NCBI RefSeq assembly: GCF_001461695.1
Contig: NZ_AUTC01000136.1
Location: 22,955-86,954 of the forward strand
Reading direction: 5' to 3'
From: Sinorhizobium fredii USDA 205
GTDB taxonomy: Bacteria; Pseudomonadota; Alphaproteobacteria; Rhizobiales; Rhizobiaceae
DNA length: 64,000 nt
Shown: in pieces, positions 17,901 to 26,118 of the stretch
Layout: every line of letters starts with the position of its first letter
Position numbering within the stretch: position 1 is the first letter of the stretch
Position numbers and translations under genes: made by a program
The notes under the pieces: model-generated
Told to the model about the DNA's origin: nothing
Database searches by the model: none
Seen by the model: the letters and a program-made list of their open reading frames with translations, nothing else

Positions 17901-20583
17901 AGCGAGATTCGACGCACCGGTGGCTGTGTCCGGCAACGTCGAGACCGGCGGCGACGGCAGCGTCAAGCTGAGCGCCCTTGAGATCCAGTCCGGCACGGTC
18001 AACGCCAGCGGTTCGGCGACCATCACCGGAGGTCAACTGACCGCCGATGTCGAGGGCACGCTGCCCGATCTCGGCAAGCTGCTTGCCGACGCGGAGGGGA
18101 AGGCCGGCTTCAACGCCGACGTTTCCGGCCCGCTTGACGCGCTGGCCATCAAGGGAGAGCTGACCTCGAGCGGTGCAAGGCTTGCCGGCCGCTCGCTGTC
18201 GGACCTCATGGTCACCGCCGACGCAACCGTCAAGCCGGGGAGCCCGCAGGCAAAACTCACCGCGACCGGCGGGCTCGACGGCCAGCCGATCGATGTCCGG
18301 GCCGAAGTCGTGTCAGCGGATGGCCGCGCCTCCATCCCGACGCTCGAAGCGAAGATCGGCGACAACCGCGTCACCGGCGCGATCGACCTGACGGCGGATT
18401 TCAAGCCGAACGGCACCATCGACTTCAACCTGCCTGATCTCGGCCTGGTCGCCGCCATGGCCGGCCAGAAGGCATCCGGCGACCTTTCGGGCTCGGCGGC
18501 GATCAAAACGGCGAACGGAGTCACCTCCATATCGGTCAAGGCGAACGGCAGCAGCATCAAGCGCGACGCGCTGACGATCACCAAGCCGGTGGCCGATATC
18601 CGCATCGCCGACATCGCCGCTCTGGCGATCCGCGGCACCGTCAGGGCCGACAGCGTCGCACAGGGACAAAACCGCGTCTCCGCCCTCAAGCTGACCTTCG
18701 ACCAGCAAGGCGGCAGGACGGGCTTCGACATCGCTGGCCAATATGACGGCGCGCCGCTTGTCGCCAAGGGCGATCTGGCGAGTGCCGGCGGACGCACCGA
18801 GATTCGCCTCGCTTCCTTCGCGGCAGCGCCGCGGCGATTGCCGCTGAGGCTCGCCAGGCCGACGGTCGTCGCCATCGAGAATGGTGTCGTGCGCCTTGGC
18901 GATCTGACCATCCAGGCGTCCAGAGGCACGATTGCCGTCGCCGGAACCGCAGGCGCGACGCTCGACATTTCAGCAAAACTCAATGCCTTGCCCGCCGCCC
19001 TGATCAACACCTTCGCGGCGACGCTCGGCGCCGAAGGGACGATCGATGGAACCGTCAATCTCAGCGGCACCGCCGCCGCGCCGGTCGTCAACTACGATCT
19101 GAGATGGAGCGGTGCGTCGGTTGCCGCTGCGCGCGGCGCCGGCGTATCGGGGCTCCAAATCGCGGCGAAAGGGCGGTTTGCCAACAACCGCGTCACACTC
19201 GACGCGACCGTCTCGGGACCGGGTGGCCTCTCCTTCCGGGGCGGCGGCCAGGTCGACGTCGCCGGCAACATGCCGATGTCGATGAAATTCGCCGGCGATG
19301 TGCCGTTCGCGCTGCTTGCCGGCATCATGGCCGAGCAGGGCTTCACCCTCACCGGCTCGGCGAGGGTCGATCTTTCCCTCTCCGGTTCGGCCAGGGCGCC
19401 GCAGATCGCCGGGACGGTCTCGACCACCGGCGGCCGGCTCGTCGACGTCCGGCGCAATCTCGCGCTCAATGACCTTGCGGCCAACGTCACGCTCGACGGC
19501 AGACAGGCGACGATCACCAGGCTTTCCGGCAATCTCGCCAGCGGCGGATCGATCGAGGCGAGCGGCACGGTGGGGATCGCTGCCGGTTCCAACTTCCCGG
19601 CCGACCTCCGCATTCGCCTCAACAACGCCACCTATGTCGACGGCACCCTGTTCACCGCAAATCTTGCCGGTGACCTGACGCTCAAAGGGCCGCTCGTCGC
19701 GACGCCGGTGCTCGGCGGGGCACTGACGATCCGCAGGGCGGCGATCACCGTGCCGGAAAGACTGCCGACCTCGCTCTCGGCAATCGACATCAAGCACAGG
19801 AACGCGCCGGCCGGGGTCAAACAGATGGCGCGCGATGTGCGCAGGGAAACGTCCGGTGGTGCGAACGGCGTCAACGCAAGCGGCGTCATCGCCTTCGATC
19901 TCGCCGTTCGCTCGCCCGGCCAGTTCTTCGTGCGCGGCCGCGGCATCGATGCCGAACTCGGCGGCGACCTGACGATCCGCGGCACCGCCGTTCGGCCGAT
20001 CGTCTCCGGCGATTTCGACATGCGGCGCGGCCGGCTCGAAATCCTCGGCAAGCGGCTGACCTTCACCGATGGCCATATCGGTTTCGGCGGCGACCTCGTT
20101 CCGACCCTCGATCTCGACGCCAGCTCGAGCGCCGGTTCGACAACCATCACCGTCAACATCGCCGGGCCGGCCAACAACCCGACGGTGACCTTCTCCTCCT
20201 CTCCGGCGCTGCCGCAGGACGAGATCCTGGCGCAGTTGATCTTCAACCGGTCGCTGAACAACCTGTCGGCCTTCCAGATCGCCCAGCTCGCCTCGGCGGT
20301 CAGCCAGCTTGCCGGCGGCAGCTCGACGTCGCTGCTCGACGGCCTGCGCAACAAGCTCGGCGTCGACGACCTCGACGTCACCACCGACGAAAGTGGCGCC
20401 GCCCAGGTGCGGGCCGGCAAGTATCTCAACGACCGGACCTATCTCGAGCTGCAGCAAGGCTCGGACTCGGCCTCCAGCAAGGCGATCATCAATCTCGATG
20501 TCGGCCGCGGCGTGAAGCTGAAGGGCGAGGCCGCCGGCGACGGCGCAGCCGCCGGCGGCATCTTCTTCGAGCGGGAGTATTAG
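14965..20583 (+). CDS. tamB: TamB, inner-membrane-anchored AsmA-like translocation/assembly protein
   Basis: 1872 aa, longer than the about 1260 aa of E. coli TamB. Residues 12-40 are the single N-terminal membrane anchor (YFFAFLGVLVVALLLLVAFL). The long body is beta-helical AsmA/DUF490 repeat sequence spanning the periplasm. The C-terminal TamB domain (about 1540-1872) holds GRLEILGKRLTFTDGHIGFGG and the ILAQLIFNRSLNNLSAFQIA core and ends IFFEREY. Residues 450-927 and 928-1405 are a tandem duplication, period exactly 478 codons, which accounts for much of the extra length. Operon with tamA. Confidence 0.92.
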   Translation: MNQVIGTFRSALRYFFAFLGVLVVALLLLVAFLGFTVPGARVVAWAIEKYAATPDQIVRISDPGALLTGDFTAGTVTLFDGEGIYAEVRDLSVSWTPAELLSMRFDASHISAGSVRLERLPIPSTETKEVRRTLALPVDVKIEALDLKEIVIGKAIAGKDQFLTARGKVDATNSSIALAFDAAERDRPEARAVADLVFNPAGNELKLEAEVAEPKGGLVAKLLRLPGEPSVDIRLTGQGPLSDWTGSGTASLDGSELLRLEGRHVLAADGMHNLALTGGGAFAQLMPAAFRPLFEGTSSIDLTAAFDGKSKVRIEAGKLATGALTLNASGTVDSRGENNLQASLAGTSGPFDFGWPLKDGELQARINTANLSLIGDGQSAILDIAADIASLGLPQGNLGAIRLSAQSDAFNLETQSGSLKTAVEIGETRFTSADLDRAIKAPMKLAGTIAIAPDDIRFDPLTIESPGIGGSLTGSLERRVGAIDAAFKLFAVPGVLPPALAEKFEKTIAVSGNLLTEEDGSVQVSGLEIKSEAVEASGSLTLSGETLTADLKGAIPDLGRFLPDAKGSAAFQATASGPLAKLDVKAEITSSGATLAGRTLSDLTINADATATPGSPEAKLTATGTLDGQAIDIRADVVSKDGLTSVPALEAKIGGNSLTGTIDLTADFKPNGRFDFNLPDLGLLAAMAGQQASGDLAGSATLETVNGVTSVAIKANGNNVARDALTIAKPVVDLGIADIARLAIKGSVSAESIAQGENRVSDLTLAFEQQGSRTGFSAEGLYDGAPLKAAGELTSDAGRTEIRLASAAAVPRRLPLQLAGPTVIAIENGVAHLDGLTIQASTGTVAISGTAGDRLDLRANLNDLPAVLINSFAPALGAEGTVAGTIDIDGEALAPVVVYDLAWRGASMSSLRSGGLATQDLTAKGTVTVSEATISFDPTTIESPGFRGNLTGSLARAEKTATASFDVRAEPNFLPPGLQARFDAPVAVSGNVETGGDGSVKLSALEIQSGTVNASGSATITGGQLTADVEGTLPDLGKLLADAEGKAGFNADVSGPLDALAIKGELTSSGARLAGRSLSDLMVTADATVKPGSPQAKLTATGGLDGQPIDVRAEVVSADGRASIPTLEAKIGDNRVTGAIDLTADFKPNGTIDFNLPDLGLVAAMAGQKASGDLSGSAAIKTANGVTSISVKANGSSIKRDALTITKPVADIRIADIAALAIRGTVRADSVAQGQNRVSALKLTFDQQGGRTGFDIAGQYDGAPLVAKGDLASAGGRTEIRLASFAAAPRRLPLRLARPTVVAIENGVVRLGDLTIQASRGTIAVAGTAGATLDISAKLNALPAALINTFAATLGAEGTIDGTVNLSGTAAAPVVNYDLRWSGASVAAARGAGVSGLQIAAKGRFANNRVTLDATVSGPGGLSFRGGGQVDVAGNMPMSMKFAGDVPFALLAGIMAEQGFTLTGSARVDLSLSGSARAPQIAGTVSTTGGRLVDVRRNLALNDLAANVTLDGRQATITRLSGNLASGGSIEASGTVGIAAGSNFPADLRIRLNNATYVDGTLFTANLAGDLTLKGPLVATPVLGGALTIRRAAITVPERLPTSLSAIDIKHRNAPAGVKQMARDVRRETSGGANGVNASGVIAFDLAVRSPGQFFVRGRGIDAELGGDLTIRGTAVRPIVSGDFDMRRGRLEILGKRLTFTDGHIGFGGDLVPTLDLDASSSAGSTTITVNIAGPANNPTVTFSSSPALPQDEILAQLIFNRSLNNLSAFQIAQLASAVSQLAGGSSTSLLDGLRNKLGVDDLDVTTDESGAAQVRAGKYLNDRTYLELQQGSDSASSKAIINLDVGRGVKLKGEAAGDGAAAGGIFFEREY
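16312..19179 (+). repeat. 1434-bp tandem duplication inside tamB
   Basis: Copy 1 is about 16312-17745, copy 2 about 17746-19179. Anchors at the start (TTCGACCC at 16336 and 17770) and the end (GCCAAGGG at 17731, GCGAAAGGG at 19165) are both 1434 bases apart, so the period is constant with no net indel. Protein blocks recur in order: FDPxTIESPG, LTADFKPNG, FNLPDLGL, AAMAGQ, TSSGA, EIRLAS, PRRLPL, IENGV, TIQAS. The copies have diverged at many positions, so this is not a recent assembly artefact. Confidence 0.9.
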
Positions 20584-20651
20584 GCGAGGCAGCACCCACC
20601 AAGACCCTTCCCTGCACAGGGGCGAGGAGAGCAATCACCTGCGGGATCAAC

Positions 20652-21395
20652 TTGAGTCTGCCATGCACGCCCAAGACATCGATTTTCCGCCGAGCGGCGT
20701 CGGCCGTATTCCTGCTTAAGGCGGACGGTCGCGCGCGCCTCGTCCTGAAACACGAAGAGGCAGGTCCCTTTGGCGAACTGGCCGACGAGGCGGCGCGCCT
20801 GGGATGGCTCGCGGGGGAGGGACTGCTCTGTCCACGCGTCAAAGCACAGGAGATTCATGCCGGCAGACATTGGCTGCTGATGGAGGCGGTAGAGGGCGTC
20901 GACCTTGCCAGCTCCAGACAGGCGCCGGCCCGACGCATTGCAGTACTCGCGGAGGCACTCCGCCGGCTTCACCGGCTGGATCCGACCCGCTGTCCCTTCG
21001 ATCACCGGCTCGACAGTCGCATTGCCGCCGCCAAAGCACGGCTCGATGCAGGCCTCGTCGACGAGACCGATTTCGATGAGGAGCGGCTGGGCAGGACCGC
21101 GACAACCCTCTTCGGCGAAATTCAAGCGCGAAGGCCGAAAGGTGAGCGACTGGTGGTAACGCATGGCGATGCCTGCTTGCCCAACATCATCGCGCGCGAA
21201 GACGGCTTCGCCGGCTTCATCGACTGCAGCCGCATCGGCGTCGCCGACGTCCATCAGGACATTGCTCTCGCCTGCCGAAGCATCGCCTATAATCTGGGGC
21301 AAGACTGGGTTCGACCCTTCCTCGAGCTATACGGCTTGCCGAATCCAGATCCTGAAAAGCTCATTTACTACTGCCTGTTGGACGAGTTTTTCTAG
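20652..21395 (+). CDS. aph: Aminoglycoside 3'-phosphotransferase (APH(3')-like)
   Basis: 247 aa kinase, close in style to APH(3')-II. The catalytic loop is VVTHGDACLPNI (Asp base) and the metal motif GFIDCSRIGVADVHQDIALA. The C-terminus LIYYCLLDEFF matches the family end. The N-lobe lysine is probably in ARLVLKHE. The family inactivates kanamycin/neomycin-type drugs; real activity is unknown. The frame has only a TTG start (20652) and begins about 20 residues short of APH(3')-II. A second frame with ATG 20663 reads LRDQLESAMHAQDIDF, which looks like the missing N-terminal helix, so a 5' frameshift is possible. It follows tamB closely. Confidence 0.75.
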   Translation: MSLPCTPKTSIFRRAASAVFLLKADGRARLVLKHEEAGPFGELADEAARLGWLAGEGLLCPRVKAQEIHAGRHWLLMEAVEGVDLASSRQAPARRIAVLAEALRRLHRLDPTRCPFDHRLDSRIAAAKARLDAGLVDETDFDEERLGRTATTLFGEIQARRPKGERLVVTHGDACLPNIIAREDGFAGFIDCSRIGVADVHQDIALACRSIAYNLGQDWVRPFLELYGLPNPDPEKLIYYCLLDEFF

Positions 21396-21589
21396 CGGAT
21401 ATGCCGCGCCCTTCAGGCCTGGTTCAAACCGTGGCCACTGCGGTGCCTTGAGTTGGGCAGGACGGTGACGCCTGCAAGCTCATAGCTCTGGTGGTACGAG
21501 GGACGAGTTGGTGAAGCGTGTAGCGCCCCCAGCACCCTCGCTTTTCGCGGACCGTTGAGACATAAATGGAGGCGGCGCGGCATCCTAAG

Positions 21590-21625
21590 CCTCTCCCCCT
21601 TGTGAGGAGGGGTTGGGGAGGGGTC
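21590..21625. repeat. Rhizobial GC-rich palindromic repeat, copy a
   Basis: CTCTCCCCCTTGTGAGG followed by AGGGGTTGGGGAGGGG. Same family as 28085-28119, 28205-28243 and 51681-51714. It lies in the 254-base spacer 21396-21649 between convergent aph and the VOC gene; I see nothing else in that spacer. Confidence 0.7.
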
Positions 21626-21649
21626 TAGGGCCAGGAGCACAACCCTCCT

Positions 21650-22126
21650 TCAAGCCGCGTTCCGCTCAACCCCGAAGACGTCCAGATCGCTCTCGTCGAT
21701 CGCCATGAACAGCGCCCAGATATGACCGAACGGATCGATGAGCGCAGCGACGCGGTCACCCGTCGGCAGAGTCTCGACGGCGTTGCGCAGGCTGGCGCCG
21801 GCGCCCATCGCGCGGGCCAGCACCCGATCGACGTCGTCGACATGCAGCTCGAGGATCGCCGCGGTCGTGCCGAGCGCATGCGGCGAGCGCGGCCCGCCGA
21901 GGTGCGGTTCGGCATCCCGGCGCGGATTGGCGCCGGCCACCCGGAAGATCGAGGCGCCGATGCCAAGATCAGCGCTCGTCAGGATGCCGCTCCATTCATG
22001 GCGCTGAAGGAGCTCGGCGCCGAAGACGTCGCGATAAAAGGCGATTGCCCGCTCCTCGTCGCCGTGTCTGACGAACAGTTTTATGCAGATCTGTCGCGCC
22101 ATTGCGCCGCCACCGGAAATGGCCAT
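21650..22126 (-). CDS. VOC-superfamily (glyoxalase / PhnB-like) protein
   Basis: 158 aa. GGGAGG precedes ATG 22126. The sequence shows two beta-alpha-beta-beta-beta modules: KLFVRHGDEERAIAFYRDVFGAEL at the start and AILELHVDDVDRVLARAMGAGA ... VAALIDPFGHIWALF in the second half. That arrangement and the DPFGHIW signature fit PhnB-like members of the vicinal oxygen chelate superfamily. Members are metal enzymes or binding proteins (glyoxalase, antibiotic binding, dioxygenase); substrate cannot be predicted. Confidence 0.78.
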   Translation of the reverse strand: MAISGGGAMARQICIKLFVRHGDEERAIAFYRDVFGAELLQRHEWSGILTSADLGIGASIFRVAGANPRRDAEPHLGGPRSPHALGTTAAILELHVDDVDRVLARAMGAGASLRNAVETLPTGDRVAALIDPFGHIWALFMAIDESDLDVFGVERNAA

Positions 22127-22228
22127 GACATCCTCCCTTGTTCGCTGAGACGAGACATCTTAGTCGAACAACGGAACAAAGCAAGAACAAACTGTCCTCA
22201 AGCGTCCCCATTTCCGCAGCGGCAGCGA

Positions 22229-22663
22229 TCAGAAAGCGCCGGTCAATTTGCTGGTCTTGAGCAGGATGTTCGTTTCCGTGACGGTGATGCCGTCGATCAG
22301 GCGGATGCGGCGCAAGGTCTCGTCGAAGCTGGCGAGGTCGCGGTCCTCGAGTTCGGCGATGAAGTCCCATCGCCCATTGGTGCTGTGCAGCGCCCTCACC
22401 TGCGGCAGGCCGCGCAACTGCTCGGCGACGCGATCGGCCATCTTGCCGTGAACCTCGATCAAGACGACGGCGCGCACCCCGGAGGCGGGAATTTCCGATC
22501 CGGTCCGGATGGTGAAGGCTGCAATCGTTCCATTCGCCACCAGCCGGTCGATGCGCGCCGCGACGGTTGCGCGCGAGACGCCGGTCATGGCCGAAAGCGT
22601 TGAGACGGGGGTTCGCGCATTTTGCCGAAGGGCGCTGATGAGGGCCTGGTCGAGGTCGTCCAT
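22229..22663 (-). CDS. Lrp/AsnC-family regulator, probably of arginine catabolism
   Basis: 144 aa. N-terminal helix-turn-helix (LDQALISALRQNARTPVSTL ... GVSRATVAARIDRL) and C-terminal ligand-binding RAM domain (VRAVVLIEVHGKMADRVAEQL ... IDGITVTETNILL). Divergent from argI-rocD with 141 bases between starts. Arginine- or ornithine-responsive AsnC regulators next to arginase genes are the common arrangement in rhizobia, so it probably activates the pair. Confidence 0.85.
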   Translation of the reverse strand: MDDLDQALISALRQNARTPVSTLSAMTGVSRATVAARIDRLVANGTIAAFTIRTGSEIPASGVRAVVLIEVHGKMADRVAEQLRGLPQVRALHSTNGRWDFIAELEDRDLASFDETLRRIRLIDGITVTETNILLKTSKLTGAF

Positions 22664-22804
22664 TCTCTGTCACTTTGTTAAATGAGGCTTATCAATATGA
22701 GAAGCGTAGCCTTCTAATCGGCAGTTTTCCATCTTTTTGCTGTCGCAGCTTTTGGCGATAATCCGCACCGACCCCACGGATTCGAACGGAGAGAAGAGGC
22801 GGAT

Positions 22805-23728
22805 ATGAAGACCATCACGTTGATCGGCGCACCCATCGAGGAAGGTTCCGGGCGCCGCGGCGCGGCCATGGGCCCGACGGCGCTGAGGATTGCCGGTATC
22901 GATACGGTCCTTGCCGACCTGGGCCATACGGTTCACGACGAGGGCGACCTGCGACCGCTGCCGGCCCGCGACCTCGCAAACCATGCGGGGGCGAACAATC
23001 TGCAGATGGTCGGCGCCTTCGCCCGTGAACTCAACGATGCAGTGCACGACACGGCCCGCAAGGGGCATTTCCCGATCATTCTCGGCGGCGACCACGCCCT
23101 GTCGATGGGCAGCGTCTCCGGCATGGCGCGCTATGCGAACGAGGTCGACCGGCCGCTCTTCGTGCTCTGGCTCGACGCCCATGCGGACTTCAACTCGCCC
23201 TCGACCTCGCCATCCGGCAATATGCACGGCATGCCGGTCGCCTTCTTCTGCGGCGAGGCGGAATTCGCTCCCATCCTCTCCCCCGACCGGCCGCTCGTCG
23301 ACCCGAAAAGGGTCTACCAGGTCGGCATCCGTTCGGTCGACGCACGCGAGCGCGAGGAGATCGCCGAGCACGGCGTCAATGTCTACGACATGCGGGCCGT
23401 CGACGAGATCGGCATGGCCCATATCATGCGTCAGATCCTCGACGAGGTGCGCGCCGCCAACGGCTTGCTGCATGTGAGCCTGGATGTCGATTTCATGGAT
23501 CCGGAATTTGCCCCGGGCGTCGGCACCACCGTGCCGGGCGGCGCCACCTTCCGCGAGGCCCACCTGATCATGGAGATGCTTTGCGACAGCGGCCTCGTCT
23601 CGTCGCTCGACGTCGTCGAACTGAACCCGTTCCTCGACGACCGCGGCAAGAGCGCCCGCATCCTGGTTGAGTTGACGGCAAGCCTCTTCGGCCGCCGCAT
23701 CCTTGACCGTCCGACCCGGAGCGCCTGA
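22805..23728 (+). CDS. argI: Arginase
   Basis: 307 aa, manganese enzyme hydrolysing arginine to ornithine and urea. Metal motifs are [22 protein letters not shown] (with [13 protein letters not shown]), and [14 protein letters not shown]; the last region also has the conserved Glu downstream (VVELNPFLD). The SPSGNMHG loop is that of arginases rather than agmatinases. GGCGGAT-type weak ribosome site before ATG. First gene of an operon with rocD, 61 bases apart, so arginine is taken through ornithine to glutamate semialdehyde. Confidence 0.92.
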   Translation: MKTITLIGAPIEEGSGRRGAAMGPTALRIAGIDTVLADLGHTVHDEGDLRPLPARDLANHAGANNLQMVGAFARELNDAVHDTARKGHFPIILGGDHALSMGSVSGMARYANEVDRPLFVLWLDAHADFNSPSTSPSGNMHGMPVAFFCGEAEFAPILSPDRPLVDPKRVYQVGIRSVDAREREEIAEHGVNVYDMRAVDEIGMAHIMRQILDEVRAANGLLHVSLDVDFMDPEFAPGVGTTVPGGATFREAHLIMEMLCDSGLVSSLDVVELNPFLDDRGKSARILVELTASLFGRRILDRPTRSA

Positions 23729-23789
23729 GAATGGTCCGATCCGCGCCGCCGCCGAGGCGGCGGCGCGCAAGCATAGCGGAGAGCGATTG

Positions 23790-24995
23790 ATGAAGACCAC
23801 GGCAGCCCTGATCGAGACCGAACATCTGCTCGGCGCCCACAACTACAAGCCGCTCGACGTCGTGCTGACGCGCGGCGAAGGCGTCTTCGTCTGGGACATC
23901 GAGGGCAACCGCTATCTGGACTGTCTGTCGGCCTATTCGGCCGTCAACCAGGGCCATTGCCACCCGATGATCTTCAAGGCGATGATGGAGCAGGCGCAGA
24001 AGCTGACGCTCACCTCGCGCGCCTTCCGCAACGACCAGCTCGCTCTGTTCTACGAGGAGGTCGCCGCCCTCACCGGCTCGCACAAGGTGCTGCCAATGAA
24101 TTCCGGCGCCGAGGCGGTCGAGACGGCGATAAAGGCGGTCCGCAAATGGGGATATGAGGTCAAGGGCGTCGCCGCCGACCAGGCGGAGATCATCGTCTGC
24201 TCCAACAATTTCCATGGCCGCACCATCGGCATTGTCGGTTTTTCGACCGATCCCGACTCGCATGACGGCTTCGGGCCTTTCGCGCCCGGCTTCAAGATCG
24301 TCCCCTTCGGCGACATCGATGCCTTCCGTGCCGCGATCAGCGAGAACACCGTCGCCTTCCTGGTCGAGCCGATCCAGGGCGAGGCCGGCGTGATTGTGCC
24401 GCCCGCCGGCTATTTCGCAGCAGTGCGCGAGCTCTGCACGAAGCACGGCATCACGCTTGTCCTCGACGAGATCCAGACCGGTCTCGGCCGCACCGGCAAG
24501 CTGCTCGCGGAAGAGCACGAGGGCATCGAAGCGGATGTGACGCTGATCGGCAAGGCGCTTTCGGGCGGCTTTTACCCGGTCTCGGCGGTGCTTTCGAACT
24601 CGGAGGTCCTCGGCGTCCTGAAACCCGGCCAGCACGGATCCACCTTCGGCGGCAACCCGCTCGCCTGCGCGATCGCCAGGGCGGCGCTGAAGGTGCTGAC
24701 CGAAGAGGGCATGATCGAAAATTCGGCGCTGATGGGCGAGCGCTTCATGAAGGGGCTGACGGACATTCGCTCCAACATCATCAAGGAAGTCCGCGGCCGC
24801 GGCCTGATGCTCGCCGTGGAGCTCGTGCCGGAAGCCGGTGGCGCCCGCAAATATTGCGAGGCGCTGAAGGCGCGCGGCATCCTTGCCAAGGACACCCACG
24901 GCGACACGATCCGCATCGCCCCACCACTCGTCATCACCGCGACTGAGGTCGACTGGGCCCTCGAGCAATTCGCGGCGGTGCTTGCTTCCACCTGA
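23790..24995 (+). CDS. rocD: Ornithine aminotransferase
   Basis: 401 aa class III PLP aminotransferase; moves the delta-amino group of ornithine to 2-oxoglutarate, giving glutamate semialdehyde. Key motifs are [49 protein letters not shown] and the PLP lysine in [14 protein letters not shown]. The frame opens at 23703, but ATG 23790 has GGAG 8 bases upstream and gives the family start [24 protein letters not shown] (two adjoining segments). It completes the arginase route encoded by argI. Confidence 0.93.
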   Translation: MKTTAALIETEHLLGAHNYKPLDVVLTRGEGVFVWDIEGNRYLDCLSAYSAVNQGHCHPMIFKAMMEQAQKLTLTSRAFRNDQLALFYEEVAALTGSHKVLPMNSGAEAVETAIKAVRKWGYEVKGVAADQAEIIVCSNNFHGRTIGIVGFSTDPDSHDGFGPFAPGFKIVPFGDIDAFRAAISENTVAFLVEPIQGEAGVIVPPAGYFAAVRELCTKHGITLVLDEIQTGLGRTGKLLAEEHEGIEADVTLIGKALSGGFYPVSAVLSNSEVLGVLKPGQHGSTFGGNPLACAIARAALKVLTEEGMIENSALMGERFMKGLTDIRSNIIKEVRGRGLMLAVELVPEAGGARKYCEALKARGILAKDTHGDTIRIAPPLVITATEVDWALEQFAAVLAST

Positions 24996-25018
24996 GCCGC
25001 GCCCGTACCACGGACTAA

Positions 25019-25120
25019 AGCGCCGCGCGCCTATCAGGCGCGCAAAGGTCGCTGTAGCACTTTGAATTGCTGCATGTCTTTGTCCTTAAATCGAGGTCGA
25101 TTTAAGGACACATGCAGTAG
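25019..25120. repeat. RIME1-like intergenic element, copy 1
   Basis: 102 bases with two hairpins: GCGCGCCT / AGGCGCGC, and TCCTTAAATCG / CGATTTAAGGA flanked by CTGCATGT / ACATGCAG. Shares order, length and most bases with 54642-54743. The conserved middle reads GTCGCTGTAGCACTTTGAA. It matches what I know of the rhizobial RIME1 family. Lies between rocD and cheW. Confidence 0.85.
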
Positions 25121-25299
25121 GATGCCGGCTTTCAGAAAACGAAAAAGCAAGTCTTAACGAATCCCGGCCTAGTATGCCGCCAAAGCGCAAGGCGGGCTCC
25201 CCGCGCATGATGCGGCTTGCGCCGCGCCGGATGTCGTCGGCGGTCCCATTACGAAGTCGCGCCTCGCGGGCGCCGACGGGAAGCCGGAAGGAGCTTCAA

Positions 25300-25779
25300 A
25301 TGACAGGCACGTTGAAAACGGCTGGATTTGACGGCGAGACGCTGGAGATCATCGCGTTCCGCCTCCACGATCAGGAATTCTGCGTCAAGACGACGACGAT
25401 CCGCGAGATCCGCGGCTGGGCGCCTTCGACGCCGATCCCACATTCGCCGCCGGAAGTGATCGGCGTCATGAACCTGCGCGGCACGGTTATCCCGATCATC
25501 GACCTCGCCCACAAACTCGGCATGAAATCGACCGTCGCCAACGAGCGCAGCGCCATCGTCGTCGCGGAAGTCCACAACATGGTGATCGGCCTCGTCGTCG
25601 ACCGCGTCTCCGACATCCTGACGGTGCAAGGCAGCCAGGTGCAGCCGGTGCCGGAAGTCACCGCCTCCTTCGACAAGAGCTTTGCTGAAGGCATCATCGC
25701 CAACGAGAACGGAATGATCTGCTTCCTCAACCTCGCTCGCATGTTCAAGGAGCGCGAGGTGGAAGAGCTCGCCGCCTGA
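25300..25779 (+). CDS. cheW: Chemotaxis coupling protein CheW
   Basis: 159 aa single-domain CheW that couples chemoreceptors to CheA. Typical features are IIAFRLHDQEFCVKTTTIREI at the start, VIGVMNLRGTVIPIIDLAHKL (the RG motif), and VVDRVSDILTV. AGGAG before ATG 25300 decides the start, although the frame is open from 25174. A chemoreceptor gene follows on the same strand after about 340 bases, with a terminator between. Confidence 0.92.
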   Translation: MTGTLKTAGFDGETLEIIAFRLHDQEFCVKTTTIREIRGWAPSTPIPHSPPEVIGVMNLRGTVIPIIDLAHKLGMKSTVANERSAIVVAEVHNMVIGLVVDRVSDILTVQGSQVQPVPEVTASFDKSFAEGIIANENGMICFLNLARMFKEREVEELAA

Positions 25780-25804
25780 CATTCGGCACCTCCAGCCGAT
25801 CAAG

Positions 25805-25835
25805 GCCGTCTCGCTGCCCGCGAGGCGGCGTTTTT
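25805..25835 (+). terminator. cheW terminator
   Basis: Stem GCCGTCTCG / CGAGGCGGC (one G-T pair), loop CTGCCCG, then GTTTTT, 25 bases after the cheW stop. Confidence 0.8.
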
Positions 25836-26118
25836 CGTTCGGGCGGTCTGCGTTGGGCGTACCGGCAACGGCCGGTATAAAACCGGAGCAGGCAATACAA
25901 CTTTTGATGCGACTGCAATTTTCTACAACTGATATATGATAATTACTATTTTAATTTTGCATTAACTCAAAAAATCTAACGTAGATTGTATAAACGGCCG
26001 CAGGCATGAAGCCCAAGCTTTCCGAGATCTTCTCAATAAATCAAGCGCTGACCTGTGCGGGACCGCGCGGCCGACCAGACAGTCGACACATGACATTCTA
26101 TTCTGTTCCCGGCAGCGA
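25836..26118. other. AT-rich spacer upstream of the chemoreceptor gene
   Basis: With the terminator, about 340 bases lie between cheW and the receptor frame. The part from about 25895 to 25990 is strikingly AT-rich (long runs of A/T around GATATATGATAATTACTATT), a likely promoter zone. No ORF. Confidence 0.5.

Noticed and set aside
14992..18036. 1014-codon open frame on the minus strand across tamB
   Set aside because: Exact antisense of the TamB frame; GC-rich codon bias leaves the opposite strand open. Composition is rich in Arg/Asp/Gly with no domain or ribosome site.
16312..19179. CRISPR or satellite array
   Set aside because: Only two long coding copies; this is an internal gene duplication.
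20652..21395. Recently acquired resistance cassette
   Set aside because: No transposase, integron or repeat boundary and host-like composition; similar genes are chromosomal in rhizobia.
22755..22800. tRNA-like GGATTCGAACGG sequence before argI
   Set aside because: Resembles a T-arm only by a few bases; no acceptor, D or anticodon arms fit around it.
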